A stretch of 64,000 bases of DNA from CAVXXB01 sp963765585. GTDB taxonomy: Bacteria; Calditrichota; Calditrichia; JAJRVZ01. The notes under the pieces were generated by a model that was given only the letters and a program-made list of their open reading frames with translations, was not told where the DNA came from and made no database searches. Below, piece by piece: positions 40,451-49,140 of the stretch (position 1 is the stretch's first letter; each line of letters opens with the position of its first letter). The stretch covers positions 1 through 64,000 of the forward strand of contig CAVXXB010000010.1 of assembly GCA_963765585.1 (NCBI GenBank), in the 5' to 3' direction. The position numbers and the translations under genes were made by a program.

Positions 40451-40685
40451 TCAACATATACTTACTTCTCAGATGAGACCTGGAACTGTTTGCGTCATAT
40501 TAAAACGCTATCAGAAACTCCATACTCAGACTCACACTACACTTACATTCATACTGATAATTACTGGCTCAAGAAAAGAACACACCTTATTCATTGTCGT
40601 ACTGTGACTAGTACTCTATTGTAAAGATTTTGACCATATAATTAATTTGAGACTAACCTTCCTTCTCAAGTATTAGGGGGATCCA

Positions 40686-40965
40686 ATGAAATATTGGCGA
40701 ACTCCTTTAGATGCAGAACGCATAAGCGTTCCTAAAGGTGAACTCCACATTCTTAATGAACGTTGCAAAGGATGTGGATTTTGTGTGGAGTATTGTCCCA
40801 AAGGATATTCTTGAATTAGCTCAAGAGTTCAATTCCAAGGGATATCATCCACCAATTGTCACTGATGCAGAGCAATGTGTACACTGCCAGCTCTGTGAAA
40901 TGCTTTGTCCTGAATTTGCCATATTTTGCACTTTAAAAGAAGAGGAGTTGGTTTATGAAAGCTGA
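40686..40965 (+). CDS. korD: 2-oxoacid:ferredoxin oxidoreductase delta subunit (2x[4Fe-4S] ferredoxin; frameshift)
   Basis: About 92 residues. The first cluster motif is CKGCGFCVEYCPK and the second is CVHCQLCEMLCPEFAI, so it is a bacterial-type two-cluster ferredoxin that takes electrons from KorAB. One extra G near 40801 (CCCAAAGGATATT, native CPKDILELAQEF) interrupts the frame just after the first cluster. AGGGGGATCCA precedes ATG 40686. It overlaps korA by 11 bases. It is the first gene of the kor-hdr region. Confidence 0.9.
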
Positions 40966-42115
40966 TCCGGTTGGTGTTTTAACTGGTGCGCACTATCTGG
41001 ATGGGGATAAAGCCTGTGCGGAAGGGGCAATTGCAGCTGGTTGCCGTTTCCTTGCCGGGTATCCTATTACACCATCGACAGAGGTTGCCGAGAGAGTGTC
41101 AGAGCGGTTTCCATTTGTTGGTGGTTTTTTTATTCAGATGGAAGATGAAATTGCTTCCATGGCCGCGGTTTTAGGAGCGGCATGGTCTGGTAAAAAGTCC
41201 ATGACAGTTACTTCCGGTCCCGGATTTTCTCTGATGATGGAAAATATTGGATTGGGTGCTATGCTGGAAACACCTTGTGTTGTAGTAAATGTGCAGCGTG
41301 GCGGTCCTTCAACAGGTTTACCAACGCTGCCCGGTCAGGCAGACCTGATGCAGGCACGTTGGGGATCACATGGTGATTATGAAATTATTGCAGTTTGCCC
41401 AAACTCACCCCAGGAATGTTTCGATCTCACAATTACTGCGTTTAACCTGGCAGAAAAATATCGGGTGCCGGTTTTTGTAATGATGGATGAATGCGTCGGC
41501 CACATGACTGAAAAAGTAGTTATTCCGGAAGCATCTGAAATTGATATTGTGGAACGAAAATTTGCCGTAAAAAAGGATAAAAAATATCTGCCGTTCGCAC
41601 ATGGTAACGATCTGATCCCGGAAATGGCCAGAGCAGGTGATGGGCACTTCTTTCATCTCACCGGACTTACCCATGACGAGAGGGGATATCCGGAAATGAA
41701 TTGGCAGGCTCAGGAAAAATTAGTTCGAAGACTTATTGAAAAGATCAGAAACAGGGCCGATGAAATTGTAATTGTCGAAGAAGAAGATATAGATGATGCG
41801 CAAATAGTGATTGTCTCATATGGCATCACATCGCGGGTGGCACTTAAGGCCATACAAATGGCCAGGGAAAAGAATGTAAATCATATTGGTCAGTTACGGT
41901 TAAAGACCATTTGGCCTTTCCCGGAAAACCGAATCAGAGAACTTGCCGGAAAAATAAAGGGTTTTGTTGTACCGGAAATGAACTATGGGCAAATGGTGCT
42001 AGAAGTTGAACGATGTGCCGCCGGTAAATGTAAATCAATTCTTGTCCCGCATGGTGGCGGAACTGTGCACGATCCGAAAGATATACTCAAAGCCATTGAG
42101 GAGACTTATCAATGA
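40955..42115 (+). CDS. korA: 2-oxoglutarate (2-oxoacid):ferredoxin oxidoreductase alpha subunit
   Basis: 386 residues. The pyrimidine-binding (PP-like) domain begins ALTGAHYLDGDKA-like and holds the hallmarks GCRFLAGYPITPSTEVAERV, TSGPGFSLMMENIGL and NVQRGGPSTGLPTLPGQADL. The C-terminal transketolase-like domain (VIVSYGITSRVALKAIQMAR) is present. With KorB it oxidatively decarboxylates a 2-oxoacid to the acyl-CoA, reducing ferredoxin. The phylogenetic type (KGOR) is inferred from the Y-P-I-T-P-S-T-E motif and the four-subunit layout. It overlaps korD and korB. AGAGGAG precedes ATG 40955. Confidence 0.93.
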   Translation: MKADPVGVLTGAHYLDGDKACAEGAIAAGCRFLAGYPITPSTEVAERVSERFPFVGGFFIQMEDEIASMAAVLGAAWSGKKSMTVTSGPGFSLMMENIGLGAMLETPCVVVNVQRGGPSTGLPTLPGQADLMQARWGSHGDYEIIAVCPNSPQECFDLTITAFNLAEKYRVPVFVMMDECVGHMTEKVVIPEASEIDIVERKFAVKKDKKYLPFAHGNDLIPEMARAGDGHFFHLTGLTHDERGYPEMNWQAQEKLVRRLIEKIRNRADEIVIVEEEDIDDAQIVIVSYGITSRVALKAIQMAREKNVNHIGQLRLKTIWPFPENRIRELAGKIKGFVVPEMNYGQMVLEVERCAAGKCKSILVPHGGGTVHDPKDILKAIEETYQ

Positions 42116-43026
42116 ATGTTGACGAAGTAACAAAACGAAAGACACGAAAAAAGTCTGATAAACTGACTATGCAAGCCGAACATCCGCTGGAAAACTGGCT
42201 GCGTATGGATCGAATTCCACATATTTGGTGTTCGACATGTGGAATTGGGACAGCAGTTACCTGTTTTATAGAAGCTATCAAAAAAAGTCAGATTCCTAAA
42301 GAGGATATCAGTGTAGTGAGTGGTATTGGCTGTAGCGGTAGGATTGCCGGATATATAAATCTTGATTCCTTCCATACCACACATGGACGAGCAATTCCAT
42401 TTGCCGTGGGCCTGAAAATGGGAAATCCCAAACTAAAAGTAGTTGTATTTAGCGGAGATGGTGACCTGTCCTCTATCGGAGGAAATCATTTTATTCATAC
42501 GGCACGCAGAAATATCGATATCACGGTTTTGTGTGTTAATAACTTCACCTATGCAATGACCGGGGGACAACTGGCGCCGACAACGCCACCGACTGCGGTG
42601 GCTACAACTGCACCGTACGGTAATTACGAGATGCCGTTTAACCTGCCTGCATTGGCCGCATCCTGTGGTGCGGTATATGTTGCCCGTTGGACCGCGCTGC
42701 ATGTTCGCAGATTAACAAGTTCAATTACAGAGGCCTTGCAGAAGACAGGATTCTCTTTTGTTGAAATTATTTGTCCTTGCACTACTTTATATGCCCGAAA
42801 AAATAAACTGGGTAGCGGTCTCGATCTGATGAAGTTTTATCATGACAATTCGGAAATTTGTAACGGTGCAGATCCCCGGGAAGTTGATATTGCATTTCAA
42901 AGTAAAATAAAAATTGGCAAATTTGTCGATCAGGATCGTCCTTCATACTTGGAATTATACAATAATCATCTGAAAGAAAAATTAGGCGATAAATTTCAAC
43001 CCTATGGGGTAAGTGATGAAAAATAA
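42112..43026 (+). CDS. korB: 2-oxoglutarate (2-oxoacid):ferredoxin oxidoreductase beta subunit
   Basis: 304 residues. It contains the thiamine-diphosphate site SGDGDLSSIGGNHFIHTARR then VNNFTYAMTGGQ, and conserved Cys in WCSTCGIG and SGIGCSG that bind the subunit's [4Fe-4S] cluster. The N-terminal extension of about 25 residues is Lys-rich. It overlaps korA by ATGA (4 bases) and korC by 11 bases, so the operon is translationally coupled. Confidence 0.94.
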   Translation: MNVDEVTKRKTRKKSDKLTMQAEHPLENWLRMDRIPHIWCSTCGIGTAVTCFIEAIKKSQIPKEDISVVSGIGCSGRIAGYINLDSFHTTHGRAIPFAVGLKMGNPKLKVVVFSGDGDLSSIGGNHFIHTARRNIDITVLCVNNFTYAMTGGQLAPTTPPTAVATTAPYGNYEMPFNLPALAASCGAVYVARWTALHVRRLTSSITEALQKTGFSFVEIICPCTTLYARKNKLGSGLDLMKFYHDNSEICNGADPREVDIAFQSKIKIGKFVDQDRPSYLELYNNHLKEKLGDKFQPYGVSDEK

Positions 43027-43639
43027 TACAGAAATCAGAATTGCCGGATTTGGCGGTCAGGGAATCATTCTATCGGGTTATATCATTGGCAAAGCAGCCG
43101 CGATATATGATAATGAATTTTCCACTTTAATTCAGTCATTCGGTCCTGAAGCCCGGGGAAGTTCATGTTCGGCACAATTAATTATTTCAAAAGACCAGAT
43201 CCTATATCCATATATTGTACGACCGCAAATTTCTATTTTACTATCTGTAGATGCTTATGACAGATTTCATAATGAAGTTACCCCGGGCGGCAAAATATTA
43301 TTTGAACAGGATTTGATTTCACCAGATGATGTGCCAAAGGGAGTTGATGTTTTTGGTATCCCGGCCACAAGGCTTGCTGAAGAAATGGGACGAAAAATTG
43401 TGATGAATATTATTACCGTTGGATTCTTTTCAGCTGTGACTGGTATAACGAGTTACGATGCCACTAGAAAAGCAGTAGAATCCTCGGTACCTCCAGGCAC
43501 TGAAGAAATGAATCTAAAAGCATTTGAAACAGGCTATCAATATGGTGCGGATTTATTAGGAAAAAGTCCAAAAGTGACAAAGGCACAGAGGCATAAAGGC
43601 ACAAAGTTAGAAAAAGAAAGTGACAAAGTGACAAAGTAG
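43016..43639 (+). CDS. korC: 2-oxoglutarate (2-oxoacid):ferredoxin oxidoreductase gamma subunit
   Basis: 207 residues from ATG 43016 (GGGGT upstream). The gamma signature is RIAGFGGQGIILSGYIIGKA then FGPEARGSSCSAQLIIS. The domain ends near GYQYGADLLGKSPK. The last 22 or so residues (KVTKAQRHKGTKLEKESDKV-type) are encoded by an octamer repeat array at 43571-43640 and look like a read-through tail rather than a natural end. It completes korDABC. Confidence 0.93.
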   Translation: MKNNTEIRIAGFGGQGIILSGYIIGKAAAIYDNEFSTLIQSFGPEARGSSCSAQLIISKDQILYPYIVRPQISILLSVDAYDRFHNEVTPGGKILFEQDLISPDDVPKGVDVFGIPATRLAEEMGRKIVMNIITVGFFSAVTGITSYDATRKAVESSVPPGTEEMNLKAFETGYQYGADLLGKSPKVTKAQRHKGTKLEKESDKVTK

Positions 43640-43821
43640 GGGCACGGCATACCATGCCCATCATGGCGCCAATAAGTAATAAAGTAAGACAGATATTCTT
43701 TTTGAAAGTCAGAACTGATGAATTTTGAATGTAAAAAGTTATATGTGCTTCTTACTTTTATATTCAACATTCGATATTCGGAATTTTTACTTTTAATAAT
43801 CCCGAAGGGATTAACAATTTT
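43571..43821. repeat. octamer and heptamer arrays overlapping the 3' end of korC
   Basis: 43571-43640 consists of degenerate octamers (AAAGGCAC, AGAGGCAT, AAAGGCAC, AGTGACAA) that supply the korC tail and stop. 43637-43662 repeats the GGGCACGGCAT block seen at 1429-1440. 43764-43800 is the reverse complement of the heptamer array at the window start. No gene lies in the remainder. Confidence 0.7.
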
Positions 43822-46800
43822 ATGGTAAAAACAGACCCACAAAAAGGTGCGCTGGTAATCGGTGGAGGTATTGCCGGTATTCAGGCGGCACTCGATCTGG
43901 CTGATGCGCAATTCCAGGTATATCTGGTGGAACGCTCTCCCAGTATTGGCGGTACAATGGCCAAACTGGACAAGACTTTCCCCAGTATGGATTGCGCCAT
44001 ATGAATTCTCGGTCCTAAAATGATGGATGTCGGTCGACATCCAAATGTAACACTACTCACTAACTCACAAGTGACCGAGGTTAAAGGTAAAGCCGGTAAA
44101 TTTAAAGTCAAGGTTTTGCGCAGTGCGCGCTTTGTCGATGAATCCGAATGTACTGCTTGTGGGGAATGTGCTGACGTTTGTCCCGCCATTACACCCGACG
44201 AATTTGATGAGGGATTATCCTTGCGCAAGGCCATATATTCACCATTTGCCCAGGCAGTCCCTTCTTCTTATATCCGCTCTGATGAGAATTGCCTTGGAAC
44301 CAATCCCATTGCATGTGGAAAGTGTGTGGATGTCTGTCAGAAAAATTGTATCAATCTGGACATGCAGGACGAAATACTGGATCTAAATATTGGCGCCGTA
44401 ATTTGCGCCACAGGGATCGATTATTATGATCCTCGTGAAGCCAGTGAATACGGATATACGCGCTTTGAAAATGTAGTAAATTCAATTGAGCTGGAGCGGT
44501 TATTGAGTCCGGGTGGCCCATCAGCCGGAAGTTTAGTGCGCTTCACAGATCAAAAACCACCGGATCGGGTGTCATTTATTCAATGTGTTGGTTCGCGTTG
44601 CATAAATCGTGATATCCCCTATTGCAGCCGGATTTGTTGTATGAATGCAATGAAGAGTGCGCTGCTAATCAGGGAGATGTATCCCGAGATAGAAATTGAT
44701 ATATTTTATATTGATATCAGGGCGTTTGGAAAAGGATTTGAACAGTTTTATTATCGGGCAAAAAAAGAGGGCAAAGTTAATTTTATAAAGGGTAAACCCT
44801 CACATATTGAAGAAGATCCTGCAACCCGGGATTTGATTCTTCATGTAGAAAATGTCCAAACAGGAGAGACTGAAAAGATACGGACTCAGCTGGTAATATT
44901 ATCAGAAGCTGTGGTTCCATCAAAGGATTCACTTAATTTGGCAAAAGTTCTGGGAATTGAGACCGATAAAAGCGGATTCTTCTCTGCAGAAGATGCCTGT
45001 GGTGATCCGCTATCTTCAAACAAAGAAGGAATATTTTTATGCGGCTGTTCAAGTGGCCCGAAGGATATCACTGATTCAATCGCCGAGGCATCTGGCGCAG
45101 CTATCCGTGCTTCACAGTTTCTCAGTGAGCATAAATTGCCGCAACTGGAAGAAGAAATTCCCGCCTACAATTACTATGGCGAACCGCGCGTTGGTGTATT
45201 TATATGTCATTGTGGATCGAATATTGCCGGTGTACTGGATGTGGCGAATTTGCAGGAATATGCTAAAACCTTACCGGATGTCGTATTCTCAGAAGAACTG
45301 TTGTTTGCCTGTTCAGAGAGCACACAGCGTGCGATTCAGCAATCAATTATCGACAATAAGATAAATCGCGTGGTTATTGCTGCATGCACACCACGCACCC
45401 ATGAACCCATTTTCAGGGAAACACTGCGTAAGATCGGATTGAATCCCTATCTGATGGAAATGTCAAATATCCGCGATCAATGCTCCTGGGTTCATCAATA
45501 TGAATCTGAAAAAGCCACAAATAAGGGGCAGGATCTGATTCGCATGGCTGTAGCCAGGGTACGCGAACTGGAGCCGCTGGAACCGAAAGAAATGCCGATA
45601 GGTCATGATGTCACTGTAATCGGTGGGGGTATTGCCGGAATGGAGACTGCTATCCAGCTCGCCCGCAGGGGATATAAGGTTTCAATTATCGAACAGGAAG
45701 AACATTTAGGCGGATGGACCAGACATTTAAAATCACTTTATCCCAGCGGCGAATCCGGATTGGATTTAGTGCAGCGCAAACTTCAGGAAATATATGAAAG
45801 AGAAGTAAAAATATATACGGGTACCAGCATCTCAGAAATACACGGCTATGTTGGTAATTTTACTGTCACATTAAATGTGAAAAATGGTAAATCAACCGAA
45901 GAAAAACTTGATGCCGGTGCAATTGTATTAACACCTGGTTTTGAGGCTTACCAGCCAAAGAATAATGAGTATGGATATTCGCGATATCCGAATGTTATTA
46001 CAAACATGGAGTTGGAGGAGTTACTACAATCCAAAGAAGAAGTTCATTTTGAGGGGGAACCTGTATCTTCGGTTGTATTTATTCAATGCGTAGGATCGCG
46101 GGGTGATGATGGGCTACCGGAATGTTCCCGTTATTGTTGCCAGGCCTCAATAAAACAAGCAATTGCTCTTCGGAAAATGGGTATACATGTTACTGTATTT
46201 AACCGGGATATCAGAGTTTACCATCATGAGGCAGAAAGCATGTATCGTGAGGCCCGGCAGCTGGGTGTAAATTTTGTCAGATATAATAAAGAAAATCCAC
46301 CGGTTATCATTGGAAACCGAATTGTTTATAACCTGCAAATCATGGATCATGTATTAAAACAGAATATTGAATTCCCGGCTGATCTTTTAGTTTTAGCAGT
46401 AGGAATGCGTCCGGCCAAAAAATCAATTGAAGAAATTCAAAAATCACTAAAGGTTCCAAATGGTATTGATGGTTTTTTAATGGAAAAACATCCAAAATTT
46501 GGACCGATTGAAACAAATATCCAGGGTGTATTTATCGCCGGGTGTGCACAGGGTCCTAAAGATATTTCGGATTCAATTTCTCAGGCCAACGCCGTTGCCG
46601 CTAAAATTGATGCACTTTTATCGCGATCTACAATTTTGATGGAACCGATTACGTCATATATCAATGATATTCTTTGCAGGGGGTGTGCAACCTGCGTTGA
46701 GGTTTGTGAATATGGCGCATTATCAGTAGTGGAAAAAGATGGTGTCTCAGTTGCTCAGGTCAATGAGGCATTATGTGAGGGTTGCGGAACTTGTGCTACC

Positions 46801-46911
46801 TATTGCCCGACAAATGCCATTGATATCCGTCATTTTCGTGATAAACAGATTGAATCAATGCTGGAGGCGTTTTTACAGCCGGATAAGCTTAGAGTAGGCA
46901 GTCAACAGTAG
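43822..46911 (+). CDS. hdrA: HdrA-HdrA fusion, selenocysteine-containing heterodisulfide reductase subunit A
   Basis: 1,029 residues if UGA 44002-44004 is read as selenocysteine at position 61. Module 1 starts directly with the FAD motif VIGGGIAGIQAALDLADA, then DCAI-U-ILGPKMMDVGRHP, where HdrA normally has CxxC, and a ferredoxin insert (CTACGECADVCP, CGKCVDVCQKNC). Module 2 (from about residue 450) has the HdrA N-terminal domain (RVGVFICHCGSNIAGVLDV, ACTPRTHEPIFRETL), a second FAD site (VIGGGIAGMETAIQLARRGY) without the CxxC-ILxPK motif, and a C-terminal two-cluster ferredoxin (CRGCATCVEVCE, CEGCGTCATYCP). HdrA is the flavin site of electron bifurcation. Both sides of the UGA are in the same frame and homologous to HdrA. 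Confidence 0.93.
44002..44042 (+). promoter_or_regulatory. UGA selenocysteine codon with putative SECIS hairpin (hdrA copy 1)
   Basis: In-frame TGA 44002-44004. Twenty bases later, GGATGTC (44025-44031), loop GGTC (44032-44035) and GACATCC (44036-44042) form a perfect 7-bp stem. The GGUC loop resembles the apical loop I recall for the E. coli fdhF SECIS. The stretch is almost identical to 49735-49775. Confidence 0.8.
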
Positions 46912-47073
46912 GCCGTCGGCGATTGGCAATGGGCAATTGATTATCGGTACTCGGCACTAGGCACTCGCCACTCGGCTCAAAGAACCACAGACGAGTATCA
47001 GGGACTCAGGGACTTAGGTGCTTAGGGACTTGTTACAATGTCTCTTTGCCACTCTGTCACTACAGGAATAAAA
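46912..47073. repeat. heptamer and octamer arrays between hdrA and mvhD
   Basis: 46938-46975 holds heptamers (TCGGTAC, TCGGCAC, TAGGCAC, TCGCCAC). 46998-47035 holds octamers (AGGGACTC, AGGGACTT, AGGTGCTT). 47040-47065 resembles the ACTTTGTC octamer family. An AGGA ribosome site precedes ATG 47074. Confidence 0.75.
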
Positions 47074-47559
47074 ATGAAAAAATCTTCTCAAAAAAAGGTA
47101 TCCTTCGAACCAAAAATTGTCGTTTTTGCCTGTAACTGGTGTAGTTATCCGGCTGCAGATTCGGCTGGTATTAACCGTCTTCAGTATGCAGCGAATATCC
47201 GGATTATCCGAACGATGTGTATGGGACGGGTCAATCCATCATTTGTTTTAAAAGCACTGCAAATGGGTGCAGACGGCGTATTGGTATCAGGATGTCACTT
47301 CGAAGATTGTCATTATAGTTTTGGTGCCAAACGAGCGGCTGAGCAATATGCCAAACTGGAAAAAATTGTGTTTATGCTTGGGCTTGAAAAGGGGCGAATA
47401 CGACAGGAATTTATTTCTGCGGCCGAATTTCCAAAATTTGCAAATGTAGTAAATGAAATGGTTGAAGAAGTGCGCTCACTGGGCCCCAGCCCTTTGGCCG
47501 GATATATTAATATTATTGCGCAGAAAGGGGAAATACCTGAGGAAATTCCGGTTAGTTAG
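47074..47559 (+). CDS. mvhD: MvhD/FlpD-like [2Fe-2S] electron-transfer subunit
   Basis: 161 residues. The family pattern is present: VVFACNWCSYPAADSAGINR, RIIRTMCMGRVNPSFVLKAL and VSGCHFEDCHYSFG, whose cysteines bind a [2Fe-2S] centre. MvhD/FlpD passes electrons from a hydrogenase, formate dehydrogenase or other donor to HdrA. Cys, not Sec, is encoded here. I prefer ATG 47074 (AGGA 7 bases upstream) over ATG 47038, which lies in repeat DNA. It follows the double hdrA; the homologous domain is fused to the C-terminus of the second HdrA. Confidence 0.92.
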   Translation: MKKSSQKKVSFEPKIVVFACNWCSYPAADSAGINRLQYAANIRIIRTMCMGRVNPSFVLKALQMGADGVLVSGCHFEDCHYSFGAKRAAEQYAKLEKIVFMLGLEKGRIRQEFISAAEFPKFANVVNEMVEEVRSLGPSPLAGYINIIAQKGEIPEEIPVS

Positions 47560-47805
47560 GGTGATTCATTTGTCATCATAAAAGATAAAAGAAAAAGGAA
47601 CAGGGATAAGAGGATAAAAGGATAATGGGATAACAGGGTTGACAGGTGTATTGGAGAGGGCAAACTTATTTTAGTAGGCAGTAGGCAGTATGGCAGTAGG
47701 CAGTAGGAAGTAAGCAGATACGAGTAACCAGCATCCAGTAACTTGTATCCTGAATCCTGTATCCTGCATCTTGTGGCCATAATCAAAAAATAACCAGGAA
47801 TGCGA
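47560..47805. repeat. octamer and heptamer arrays
   Basis: 47577-47640 is built from GGATAAGA, GGATAAAA and GGATAATG octamers. 47674-47715 is built from GTAGGCA heptamers and 47742-47770 from TATCCTG and AATCCTG heptamers. No gene. Confidence 0.75.
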
Positions 47806-48945
47806 ATGCAAATAGATGTCAAAAATATCCAGGAGACAAAAGCATATTATTGTCTGGAATGTGGAAAATGTACAGGCACCTGTCCTGTAGCGGTTAACTC
47901 CAACTCATTTTCACCCAGACGTATCACAGCACACGCATTTAATAATTCACATCCGGCTACCTATCTTGAAGACAATATCTATGCCTGTCTGACGTGCCAG
48001 CAATGTGATGAAATTTGTCCTTCCGATATAAAAATTATCGATCTGGTCAGGATATTACGACAACAGATGGAACCGGAAAAACGAAAAGAAAGTTGCTCAC
48101 ATGGTGGCATTCTGGAATCAATTTGTCAAATTATGACAGCGCCGTCACTTAATCAGAATCGTACAAGCTGGATAAATGGAGAACTTAAAACATCAAAAGA
48201 TAGTGACTGGTTGTACTTTGTCGGATGCTTGCCATATTTCGACACTTTATTTTCCGATCTTGAAGTTGATACACTAAATATCGCCAAAAGCAGTCTGAAA
48301 ATATTAAACCATTTTGATATCAAACCCCAGGTGCTGGAAAATGAAAAATGCTGCGGACATGATATGTACTGGAATGGTGACATGAAAACATTTGAGCTGC
48401 TTGCCAAATCAAACCTGGATCAATTTGAAAAATCAGGTGTCAAAAATATACTTACTTCTTGTCCCGAATGTTATCGGACACTAAAACTGGAGTATCCGAA
48501 AATTTTTGGTAAACAAAAATACAGTGTATACCACATAAGTGAATTCCTTGATGAGAAAACATGGTCAGGAAACGATACGAAATCCGAAATAAAAATAGGT
48601 ACTTTTCATGATCCTTGCCGGCTTGGACGTCATATGGGTGTATATGATGCACCGCGAAATGTACTTAATCGTTTTGAAAATTTAAACATGGTAGAAATGC
48701 GGCATAATCGTAAACGTGCCACATGTTGTGGTGTTTCCGGGTGGAAGAACTGCTCTCAGGTATCAAAGAATATACAGAAAAAAAGACTTAGGGAGGCCGC
48801 CGCAACAGGAGCGGATACAATGATAACCAGTTGTGCCAAGTGCAAGATCCATTTCACCTGTGCAATGAAAGATGAGGCTTTGAATAGTGAGGTTTCAATT
48901 CGGATAAAAGATTTAGCAGAGGTAGTAGCAGAAAATTTGCATTGA
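47806..48945 (+). CDS. HdrC-HdrB fusion (HdrD-like CCG-domain iron-sulfur protein)
   Basis: About 379 residues. The N-terminal ferredoxin part has CLECGKCTGTCPVA and CLTCQQCDEICPSD (HdrC-like). The C-terminal part has two CCG domains: FVGCLPYFD...CCGHDMYWNGD...SCPEC and HDPCRLGRHMG...CCGVSGWKN...SCAKCKIHF, the HdrB-type ligands for non-cubane [4Fe-4S] clusters. It is thus an HdrCB (HdrD-like) disulfide-reducing subunit expected to dock on HdrA. There is no haem or membrane segment, so it is cytosolic. ATG 47806 has AGGA at suitable spacing. It lies between mvhD and the second hdrA. Confidence 0.9.
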   Translation: MQIDVKNIQETKAYYCLECGKCTGTCPVAVNSNSFSPRRITAHAFNNSHPATYLEDNIYACLTCQQCDEICPSDIKIIDLVRILRQQMEPEKRKESCSHGGILESICQIMTAPSLNQNRTSWINGELKTSKDSDWLYFVGCLPYFDTLFSDLEVDTLNIAKSSLKILNHFDIKPQVLENEKCCGHDMYWNGDMKTFELLAKSNLDQFEKSGVKNILTSCPECYRTLKLEYPKIFGKQKYSVYHISEFLDEKTWSGNDTKSEIKIGTFHDPCRLGRHMGVYDAPRNVLNRFENLNMVEMRHNRKRATCCGVSGWKNCSQVSKNIQKKRLREAAATGADTMITSCAKCKIHFTCAMKDEALNSEVSIRIKDLAEVVAENLH

Positions 48946-49140
48946 TCGAAAGGTTAAACGGGAAAAAGAATAAGAGGGAAATAGGATAGGAGGATAACAG
49001 GAGAGGCCAAAAGGATAAAAGAAGAAATTTAGATCAAATGGTTTGTAATGATTTCCCTCTTTGCCTAATGCCAATAGCATCTAATAATTATGTAAAAAAT
49101 CATGATTAACTAATCCAAGTAACTTACCTGGAGTAAAAAC
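48946..49140. repeat. octamer repeat region before the second hdrA
   Basis: 48960-49022 contains GGATAGGA, GGATAACA and GGATAAAA-type units. The rest is AT-rich. CTGGAG serves as ribosome site for ATG 49141. Confidence 0.6.

Noticed and set aside
40418..40624. 68-residue reading frame upstream of korD
   Set aside because: It overlaps a consensus promoter, has no ribosome site, unlikely composition and no recognisable domain.
43822..44004. hdrA as a pseudogene or two separate genes because of a stop codon
   Set aside because: The frame is identical on both sides of TGA, the protein continues through a conserved HdrA motif, and the second hdrA has TGA at the same codon with a matching hairpin. 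Selenocysteine explains this better.
47674..47770. CRISPR or VNTR at the GTAGGCA array
   Set aside because: Period 7, degenerate, without spacers of uniform length.
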